The translations under genes were made by a program, and so were the position numbers. Positions 57,903 to 64,000 of a DNA stretch of 64,000 nucleotides are shown here, piece after piece (positions within the stretch are counted from its first letter, which is position 1; each line of letters opens with the position of its first letter). The notes beneath the pieces were generated by a model. That model did no database searches, was not told the DNA's origin, and saw only the letters and a program-made list of their open reading frames with translations. The DNA is taken from NCBI GenBank assembly GCA_965222005.1, contig OZ244935.1, positions 5,270,001-5,334,000 on the forward strand. Reading direction: 5' to 3'. The stretch comes from CBDCTM01 sp965222005. Its GTDB lineage: Bacteria > Bacteroidota > Bacteroidia > Chitinophagales > Saprospiraceae.

Positions 57903-60017
57903 ATGAACCAGAACAGCGAGATTATGAAAACATTAAAAACATGGATATTGGCGATCCTTTGTTTGTCGGCCTTGCCGCTGATCGGGCAGCCCCAGACAGA
58001 TGCTTCTCAAAAGGTCATTCTGACTAATGAAGCAAATATCAATTCCGCCAATCTCGAATATAGCCCTGCTTTTTTTGAAGATGGCATCGTATTTATATCC
58101 AGCACGCCATCCAAAAAGCGATACAAAATCCTGGATAAGCGGATCAATGAGAATATCATGTCGATCTTCCTGGCCCGCCGTTCGGAAGAGAGTGGGCTTT
58201 TGCAAAACCCCTCCCCCTTTGCCAGCGAATTGCTGACCCCCGTGCATGAGGGACCTTTGACATTCGACCGTACGAATGACCGGATGTATTTTACGCGCAA
58301 CAATTATAAAAATGGGAAAACTAAAAAAGCTAAAGACGGGATCGTAAAGCTAAAAATCTACGAAGCGACCAACAAGGATGGCAAGTGGGCAGATATCAAA
58401 GAACTCAAATTCAACGACGACCAGAGCAACACGGTGCATCCCTCCATCTCAGTGGAGGGCGATATGATGTATTTTGCATCCGACCGGCCGGGCGGCTTTG
58501 GTGGTATGGATATTTATGTGTCGCTTAGGCAAGAGAACGGCAAATGGGGCGAACCGCTTAACCTCGGCCCCGTCATCAATACGGATGGCGAAGAGATATT
58601 TCCGCATATGCATGCCAGTGGTACGCTTTATTTTGCTTCAACCGGCCATTCAGGCTATGGTGGCTTGGACCTTTTTCAGTCTAACAAACTCAACAATGCT
58701 TGGAGCAAGCCTCAAAACCTGGAAAAGCCTTTCAATACTACCAGTGATGATTTTGGTTTTATCATTGACAGAGACAAGAAAAACGGCTACTTTTCTACCA
58801 ATAGGGAGGGAGGTCTTGGCGGCGATGATATCTACAGCTTTTATATTGCCGAAGAAAACCTGGACGTAGTGACCGGCCAGGAGCCCCAGCTTGAGTCTCC
58901 TATTGCCAAGACTGTGGACATCCTGGTGATCGATCACGAAACCGGGGAGCCTGTTATTGAGGCCAAGGTAAACTATATGAACCTCGATGACCTGACGATT
59001 GCCCGGGCGATCACATCGATGAATAATCAGGATCAGCAAAACAATGAAAATGACCTGATGCTTCGGCTCAATATGGATGAAAACAGTAAGAGCGGCATTA
59101 CCGACTATGATGGCAAGTATCCCCTGAAGATCAACAATAGCAATTATGTGTTGAATGTGGAGAAGGACGGCTATCTGCCGCGCCTGGTGGTGCTGACTGC
59201 CGATAGCGAATTGTCCGAGATTTTGGTAAGTCTGAAAAAAGGCGACCCCGATGCAATAGCTGCCACAGAAGAAGAGAACAATGAAGCGCTAAACGAGGTA
59301 GTCTCTACCAATATTACAGAAGGTACCGTTTTCGAATTGCCCAACATCTATTACAACTTCAATGACGCGGCCATCCGTCCCGATGCCCGGATTGACCTCG
59401 ATGCGCTTGCCGATTTTCTGCACCAGTATCCCGATATTGAGATCGAGCTGGCTTCACATACCGACAGCCGCGGCTACACCCGATACAACAACAGGCTTTC
59501 GCAACGCCGGGCGGATAATGTAGTGCGCTACCTGATGACCAAGGGTATAGGGCGCGAGCGGATGTTGCCGGTCGGGCACGGAGAAACCTTTCTGCGCAAT
59601 CACTGCTCCGATGGGGTACGCTGTTCTGAGGTAGAGCATCAGTACAACCGGCGTACAGAGGTGAAGATCACCAAAATAGATGAGGCCATCAATATTCGCT
59701 TTATCAACAAAGCTCCCGAAGAAAGTCTGCTGACCAATAATATTGACTCCTCATCTGACAATGTGGCAACAGGAATTCTGGATGAATTGACCGGTGATTT
59801 CATGGTAGTTGCGGGGGTGTTTAAAAATAAAGGCAATGCTGAAAAACGCATCAATCAGTTATTGGAAAGTGGTATCAGTACTGCGGAGATCGTTTCATTT
59901 GGCAACTCCAGCATGTACTCAGTGGTAGTGGATCGATTCAGCCGGATGGGCGATGCCCGCGCTTTTTCAAAAAGCCTGAAGAAAAACCACGGCTTTCGCT
60001 CTTTCATCAGGAGTTAA
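57903..60017 (+). CDS. Propeller-OmpA-SPOR envelope protein (PorE/SprE-neighbour type)
   Basis: 704 residues (start at 57903, or 57924 at MKTLKTW); the signal peptide ends IGQPQ. Residues ~45-330 are PD40/WD40-like propeller strands (MYFASDRPGGFGGMDIYVS, LYFASTGHSGYGGLDLF, GYFSTNREGGLGGDDIYSF). A CarboxypepD_reg-like domain follows (~345-450). Residues ~469-596 are an OmpA peptidoglycan-binding domain with the key D and R region (ASHTDSRGYTRYNNRLSQRRA). The last ~70 residues look like a SPOR domain (DFMVVAGVFKNKGNAEKRI), giving two peptidoglycan-binding modules. PorE of Porphyromonas combines a propeller with OmpA and ties T9SS to peptidoglycan. The operon with PorP/SprF supports a similar role here. 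The SPOR tail is less certain. Confidence 0.83.
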   Translation: MNQNSEIMKTLKTWILAILCLSALPLIGQPQTDASQKVILTNEANINSANLEYSPAFFEDGIVFISSTPSKKRYKILDKRINENIMSIFLARRSEESGLLQNPSPFASELLTPVHEGPLTFDRTNDRMYFTRNNYKNGKTKKAKDGIVKLKIYEATNKDGKWADIKELKFNDDQSNTVHPSISVEGDMMYFASDRPGGFGGMDIYVSLRQENGKWGEPLNLGPVINTDGEEIFPHMHASGTLYFASTGHSGYGGLDLFQSNKLNNAWSKPQNLEKPFNTTSDDFGFIIDRDKKNGYFSTNREGGLGGDDIYSFYIAEENLDVVTGQEPQLESPIAKTVDILVIDHETGEPVIEAKVNYMNLDDLTIARAITSMNNQDQQNNENDLMLRLNMDENSKSGITDYDGKYPLKINNSNYVLNVEKDGYLPRLVVLTADSELSEILVSLKKGDPDAIAATEEENNEALNEVVSTNITEGTVFELPNIYYNFNDAAIRPDARIDLDALADFLHQYPDIEIELASHTDSRGYTRYNNRLSQRRADNVVRYLMTKGIGRERMLPVGHGETFLRNHCSDGVRCSEVEHQYNRRTEVKITKIDEAINIRFINKAPEESLLTNNIDSSSDNVATGILDELTGDFMVVAGVFKNKGNAEKRINQLLESGISTAEIVSFGNSSMYSVVVDRFSRMGDARAFSKSLKKNHGFRSFIRS

Positions 60018-60069
60018 CTAACCCCTCTTTCATCCTACGGTAATCTTTGAAACCATAGATTATAAACGG

Positions 60070-60108
60070 GGAGGTTTCCGTTCTTTTTCGGAGACCTCCT
60101 TTCTTTTT
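60070..60108 (+). terminator. Rho-independent terminator after the PorP-OmpA operon
   Basis: GGAGGTTTCCG (60070-60080) pairs with CGGAGACCTCC (60089-60099) with a single mismatch and an 8-base loop, followed by TTTCTTTTT. It lies 53 bases after the OmpA gene and between it and the convergent M28 peptidase gene. Confidence 0.8.
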
Positions 60109-60169
60109 GGTCTCGTCAGCGGGGCGGAAAACGCTTCAACGCCAAGACAGTGAAACCATCCGGCACATA

Positions 60170-61624
60170 TCATTTCCGGCCTCGCGCCCCGCTTGCCCAC
60201 GACTCCCAAACATTAAACATGCGCATCGTATATTCGAGCTGATGCTTATGAAACATCGCATCGATCTCGGGGCGTGTCATACGCCGCCAGCTGATCGTTT
60301 CGGCAGGTCGGTTGGCAAAGCCTAGCGTGACGGCAGCAATGATGGCCGAATTGATTTTCAGTGCTTTCAAATCCACCTTGTCGTAGGTATCGGCTGAGGA
60401 GTGATAGGTGGGCCCGTAGAACTGGGGCTTGTGGTTGGCTACCAAATTGGCTACGCCTTGCAGCATAAAGTCAAAATTGTCAGTACCCACAATGGGGAAG
60501 TTGAGATGGGAAAAATCGCCGAGCCCGGCTACAGCTTCGAGCATTTCATCCATCACTTCGGTAAGTTGATCATTTCCATTAGTAAAAAAGCCGGTAATTG
60601 CGCCGCTGCCAATGTCCACCGACATGGCCATCAGGTGTTTATCCAGCTCCTCGATATGTTGCCGGGTGTAGGCCCAGGAGCCAAAGAAGCCTTGCTCTTC
60701 TCCATTCCAAAGGGCAAAGCGAATGGTTCTCTTGGGGCGAATGGCCAGCTTTTTCATTTGCCGCGCAATGTCAATCATCAAGCTCACATTGCAGCCATTG
60801 TCGTTGGCCCCCGTACCCAAAGCCCAGGAGTCGAGATGGGCGCCGATGACGACGATTTCGTCCGGTTTTTCAGAGCCTTTGATCTCCCCGATCACATTGT
60901 GGGCTGTAAATTCATCGCCCTGTTGGGCATCTATTCTGACCTCAATAGCAAGTGGTTTTCCCTGTTCCAACATCCGGATACAGCGCTTGGCATCTTCGCG
61001 CGCCATTACCAATTGCGGCAAGTCATTCTCAACAGCCTTTCTGCTAATAAAACGATAGAGCAGCTTTTTGGGCCGCGATGACATAAACACAATGCCCTGC
61101 ACACCGTACTTTCTTGCTTCTTCTTCCGCCATCGCAGCGGCCTTGTATTCGGCAAAGAGGCCGTTGATATCTAAGCAAAGATCCGATTCTACCAATGCAA
61201 AGCTGCCTGGCAACTGATCTTTCACTTTCTCAAAATCCGCTTTGCTTCCCTGCCCCACATGCACTAGCCTGCCTTTGTAGGTGGAGGAGGGCGATTGGTA
61301 TTTGGCCACTAGCTGCGGCTCGAATTGTATCGCACCACTCACTTTTGCCGTGCTCGCCCTTTCCAGCCAAAGCACAGGCATTTGGAAGGCTTCTTTATGA
61401 GCCTCTACACCCGCTTCCCGAAATTTTTTCAAGGCCCATTCGACTGCCTGCTCATTGGCTGCCGAACCCGTGACGCGACCGCCAATTCCGTCACAAAGCT
61501 CCTGGAGGTCTTCTTCGATGGGCGTTTCGGATAGCAGCCCCCCTGTAAGCCGGTAGAGGTCTTGCTGAGCATAAAAAAAGAGGGAATGAAGGAATAGAAC
61601 GGAAAGGAAGCTTATCTTTTTCAT
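60170..61624 (-). CDS. M28-family metallopeptidase (carboxypeptidase Q-like)
   Basis: 484 residues from the start at 61624 (MKKISFLSVLF), which gives a signal peptide ending FFYAQ; the upstream in-frame start at 61672 is unlikely. The PA-type insert spans ~115-235. The di-zinc M28 centre is visible: H263-L-D265-S, the bridging D275 in GTGANDNG, and NGEEQGFFGS with the catalytic and metal-binding Glu pair. TDNFDF and the final YHSSADTYDKVD supply the remaining ligands. The C-terminal tail is positively charged. Such enzymes cleave peptides in the periplasm or outside the cell. The gene is on the opposite strand to the T9SS genes and ends against their terminator, so it is a separate unit. Confidence 0.88.
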   Translation of the reverse strand: MKKISFLSVLFLHSLFFYAQQDLYRLTGGLLSETPIEEDLQELCDGIGGRVTGSAANEQAVEWALKKFREAGVEAHKEAFQMPVLWLERASTAKVSGAIQFEPQLVAKYQSPSSTYKGRLVHVGQGSKADFEKVKDQLPGSFALVESDLCLDINGLFAEYKAAAMAEEEARKYGVQGIVFMSSRPKKLLYRFISRKAVENDLPQLVMAREDAKRCIRMLEQGKPLAIEVRIDAQQGDEFTAHNVIGEIKGSEKPDEIVVIGAHLDSWALGTGANDNGCNVSLMIDIARQMKKLAIRPKRTIRFALWNGEEQGFFGSWAYTRQHIEELDKHLMAMSVDIGSGAITGFFTNGNDQLTEVMDEMLEAVAGLGDFSHLNFPIVGTDNFDFMLQGVANLVANHKPQFYGPTYHSSADTYDKVDLKALKINSAIIAAVTLGFANRPAETISWRRMTRPEIDAMFHKHQLEYTMRMFNVWESWASGARGRK

Positions 61625-61671
61625 TTGATAAAAATTTTCTGCGGGTAATCCCGAACGCTTTCGGGACTGCA

Positions 61672-61679
61672 CAAATGTA
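61672..61679 (-). promoter_or_regulatory. Possible -7 box of the M28 peptidase gene
   Basis: On the minus strand the sequence reads TACATTTG, matching TAnnTTTG, 48 bases before the start codon. A TTG lies upstream, but only 15 bases away, shorter than usual. The hairpin at 61649-61666 would sit in the 5' leader. Confidence 0.3.
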
Positions 61680-61823
61680 ACCGCTTCGCTCTCGCAAGAG
61701 TTTATCTAATCATTTCCTTGGGTGAGTTTATGATTACATAAGCTCATGCTCGTTTCATACTTTGGTGGTTGCTTTGCGATAGCTCAAAATACAAAAAACC
61801 GATTATTTCCCCCTCACAAAAGA

Positions 61824-61909
61824 AGCATAAGCACCCTGAGGCGCTTATGCTAACCACCAAAAAAAGCAATTTTCAAAAGAAGAATGTGCGGCCGATCAGC
61901 CTTTCGGCC
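61824..61909 (-). terminator. Terminator structures after ftsZ
   Basis: Two hairpins lie just after the ftsZ stop on the minus strand. GGCCGA (61890-61895) pairs with TCGGCC (61904-61909). Further on, GCATAAGC (61824-61831) pairs with GCTTATGC (61843-61850), followed on the minus strand by TTCTTTTG. The second has the better T-rich tail and is the likely termination point. Confidence 0.6.
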
Positions 61910-61926
61910 AATCGCAGGCGGCACAT

Positions 61927-63375
61927 TTAGTCCACATTGTCGTGTAAAAATGAATTGCCGGTACTAAGCTCCGGCTCTTCGTCGTCGGTGATACTCCACT
62001 TGGATACCGAAATATCGGAAGAGTGGGGTACGTCATCAAGTTGTATTCCTCGTCTGATATACGCGGGTTGGTTTTCCAAATCGTTGACAGTTTGCGGATT
62101 GTTCAATTTCACTCCGCTGTTTTTCCTGCGATGTTGTTCGCGGCGCTGTTGCTCAAATTCCATCCTTCTGCGCCGTTCCTCCTCCATCCGTTCCTTTTCT
62201 TCGCTTTTGATGTAGGGCTCTTCGTAAGAATAATGACTGCTATGATATTTTTTGATATTGGCTTCGATATTGTCAAATTCGACCGTTTTGGAATGGCCTG
62301 AAGTGGGGTCTTCACTAAAGCCGAGATCAAACAGGCTTTCTCGTTTCCTGGGCGCATCTTCATCCAAAGAAACTACGATCTTCTCTTCGCCTGGCTGCTG
62401 ATACTTCAATTTTGGCCCCTTGTGCTCAAAGCCTGTAGCAATCAAGGTAACGGAGATAGCTTCGCCCATCGTTTCATCATAACAATTACCCCAGATCAAG
62501 TCGGTGCCATAACCAGCCTCTTCCTGCACAAATTCCGTGATCTCAAATATCTCATCCATCGTTACCTCTTTGGTACCGCTGGTAATGTTGAGCAAGATGT
62601 GCTGGGCCCCTTTGATATTGTTATCTTCCAGCAAGGGTGAGCTGAGGGCTGCATCTACTGCACGCTTGGCGCGGTCGTCCCCTTCAGCAACGGCCGTACC
62701 CATGATAGCTACGCCACTATTGCGCATCACGGTATTTACGTCCTCAAAATCCACGTTTACATAACCTGGCACTGTAATGATCTCGGCGATGCCTTTGGCG
62801 GCAGTCGCCAGGATGTCATCCGCCTTTGAGAAGGCATCCGATAGTACGAGGTTGCCATGGATTTGGCGTAGTTTGTCATTGGAAATGATGATGAGGGTAT
62901 CCACATTTTTCTTCAGCTCTTCCAGTCCATCCACCCCATGCTTGGCACGGCGGCGGCCTTCAAAGGTAAAAGGCAGCGTAACGATGCCCACCGTGAGGAT
63001 GTCCATTTCCTGCGCGGTTTTGGCAATAATGGGAGCTGCGCCCGTACCTGTACCGCCCCCCATACCTGCGGTGACGAACAGCATTTTGGTATTATTTTCC
63101 AAAAACCTGCGCACGTCTTCGATAGATTCGAGGCAGGCCTGGCGGCCAATATTGGGTTTGGAACCGGCGCCGCGCCCTTCGGTGAGCTCAGGGCCGAGTT
63201 GGATTTTGGTGGGCACAGGGCTAAGTTCCATAGCCTGATTGTCCGTGTTGCAAATAGCAAAGTCAACACCTACTATTCCTTGCTGATACATGTGGGTTAC
63301 GGCATTGCTGCCACCTCCACCAACTCCGATGACTTTGATGATTGATCCTTCTTCTTTTGGCAATGCGAATTGCAT
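61927..63375 (-). CDS. ftsZ: Cell division protein FtsZ
   Basis: 482 residues. The N-terminal GTPase domain has IGVGGGGSNAV, the tubulin signature GGGTGTGAAP, FEGRRRAK, and the synergy-loop region VNVDFEDVNTVM that completes the GTPase site of the neighbouring subunit. The long charged linker (~330-450, rich in Glu, Arg and Gln) leads to the PAYIRRGIQLDD peptide typical of Bacteroidota FtsZ, followed by an unusual acidic extension. FtsZ polymerises into the cytokinetic ring in the cytoplasm. It lies 87 bases after ftsA in the usual ftsA-ftsZ order, with a 12-base palindrome in the gap. Two hairpins follow the stop. Confidence 0.97.
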   Translation of the reverse strand: MQFALPKEEGSIIKVIGVGGGGSNAVTHMYQQGIVGVDFAICNTDNQAMELSPVPTKIQLGPELTEGRGAGSKPNIGRQACLESIEDVRRFLENNTKMLFVTAGMGGGTGTGAAPIIAKTAQEMDILTVGIVTLPFTFEGRRRAKHGVDGLEELKKNVDTLIIISNDKLRQIHGNLVLSDAFSKADDILATAAKGIAEIITVPGYVNVDFEDVNTVMRNSGVAIMGTAVAEGDDRAKRAVDAALSSPLLEDNNIKGAQHILLNITSGTKEVTMDEIFEITEFVQEEAGYGTDLIWGNCYDETMGEAISVTLIATGFEHKGPKLKYQQPGEEKIVVSLDEDAPRKRESLFDLGFSEDPTSGHSKTVEFDNIEANIKKYHSSHYSYEEPYIKSEEKERMEEERRRRMEFEQQRREQHRRKNSGVKLNNPQTVNDLENQPAYIRRGIQLDDVPHSSDISVSKWSITDDEEPELSTGNSFLHDNVD

Positions 63376-63443
63376 AATTAAAATTTTAGTGGTTTAAAAA
63401 ATCTAATTGCTCATAGTCTGTTATAAAAATCGCTTCTTTTTCA

Positions 63444-63455
63444 ACTTGTACAAGT
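63444..63455. promoter_or_regulatory. Perfect palindrome between ftsA and ftsZ
   Basis: ACTTGTACAAGT is a 12-base perfect palindrome lying 7 bases after the ftsA stop and about 70 bases before the ftsZ start. It could be a dimeric regulator site, but no regulator is known to me for it, and it may be chance. Confidence 0.25.
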
Positions 63456-63462
63456 GAAATGG

Positions 63463-64000
63463 TTAAAACTCGGCATCCGCATCCGCTTCAAACCATTCCT
63501 TGGTCTTTTTGAACAGCTTATCGTACCATTTGCCATTTTGCTCTAGCTGCCCATCGCTAAAATCAAGCTCTTCAAGTTCTTCCACCAGCTCCTCTTCGAT
63601 ATAAGGCGTATTCTCCGCTTCCTTGATGCCCTTGATCAACAGGCCAATGGCGGTAGCAAAAATGGGGCTGCTCACCTTTTCGTTGTAGCCATGCGCCAAA
63701 TGCTCTACCGGAAATCCGAGCCGGGTACTCATCCCTGTATGATAGGCAACCAGCTTTTCGATGTGGTTGAGCAAGGCGCCACCGCCTGTCAGTACGATGC
63801 CTCCGATGAGCTTGCGCTCGAATCCCGAGCGTTGGATTTCCCACATCACATAGTCAAAAATCTCTTCAAGGCGAGCCTGGATGATTCGTGCCAGGTTCTT
63901 TTCAGAGATTTCCTTCGGCTCGCGCCCCTTGAGGCCCGGAATGGTGATAATGCGATTGTCATACACTTCATCGGGCAAAGCAGAGCCAAATTTTATCTTC
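63463..64000 (-). CDS. ftsA: Cell division protein FtsA, C-terminal part (gene starts beyond the window)
   Basis: The minus-strand frame is open to the window edge and ends at 63463, so ~178 C-terminal residues are visible. They include IKFGSALPDEV, the ISEKNLARIIQARLEEIF helix, the ATP-binding GGIVLTGGGALLNHI phosphate loop, and TRLGFPVEHL, all typical of FtsA (actin fold). The acidic tail and a final amphipathic-like stretch (KWYDKLFKKTKEWF) would help membrane attachment and FtsZ recruitment. The gene precedes ftsZ in the same direction. The N-terminal half cannot be judged. Confidence 0.94.
   Translation of the reverse strand, partial: KIKFGSALPDEVYDNRIITIPGLKGREPKEISEKNLARIIQARLEEIFDYVMWEIQRSGFERKLIGGIVLTGGGALLNHIEKLVAYHTGMSTRLGFPVEHLAHGYNEKVSSPIFATAIGLLIKGIKEAENTPYIEEELVEELEELDFSDGQLEQNGKWYDKLFKKTKEWFEADADAEF

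Larger units (their letters stand above)
61625..61926. other. Intergenic region between M28 peptidase and ftsZ
   Basis: 302 bases that serve as the leader of the M28 gene and the end of ftsZ, both on the minus strand. They contain a perfect 7-bp hairpin (TCCCGAA...TTCGGGA, 61649-61666), a TAnnTTTG box, and the ftsZ terminator structures at 61824-61909. No gene is visible. Confidence 0.6.

Overview
The window looks like a chromosomal segment of a member of the Bacteroidota, probably of the Saprospiria/Lewinella-like group. The evidence is type IX secretion (T9SS) C-terminal sorting domains of both type A and type B (CHU_C) on giant HYR/cohesin proteins, PorP/SprF-family membrane proteins, a LytS/LytTR pair with a two-component-regulator propeller, DUF5777 and YceI proteins, and a Bacteroidota-type FtsZ C-terminal peptide. 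No rRNA, tRNA, IS element, prophage or CRISPR array was seen. The species assignment is inference.

Layout. 1-1423: the 3' end of malate dehydrogenase and a vWA-domain protein. 1562-26018: what I read as a copper/redox island. It holds a YceI protein, a propeller-type sensor kinase with an overlapping LytTR regulator, a 3670-residue T9SS-exported protein with twelve plastocyanin-like domains that all keep the type 1 copper ligands, a CusA-type RND pump, a CusB-type adaptor with metal-binding ends, two small haem-binding lipoproteins, an OB-fold protein, a second YceI protein and a DUF5777 barrel. 26121-27056: an unrecognised exported protein, followed by a minisatellite of 7- and 8-base units.

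27835-57876: two successive copies of one gene triplet. Each has a type A HYR protein with cohesin-like and dockerin-like segments, a type B protein with two N-terminal cohesin-like domains and many HYR domains, and a PorP/SprF protein. The first set is longer because of extra HYR domains. A propeller-OmpA-SPOR protein follows the second set in the same apparent operon. 60070-64000: a terminator, then on the minus strand an M28 peptidase, ftsZ and the 3' part of ftsA.

How the parts may work together. The giant cupredoxin protein would be exported by T9SS and sit outside the cell or on its surface. CusAB would remove Cu(I)/Ag(I) from the periplasm, and the cytochromes and YceI proteins suggest electron transfer or quinone/isoprenoid handling in the same envelope zone. 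In the second half, the PorP/SprF proteins are the expected outer-membrane partners of the type B proteins, and the dockerin/cohesin content suggests that the type A and type B products may bind each other. The strongest candidates for something undescribed are the twelve-cupredoxin protein with its 855-bp tandem arrays beside a copper pump, and the duplicated cohesin/dockerin/PorP triplets.
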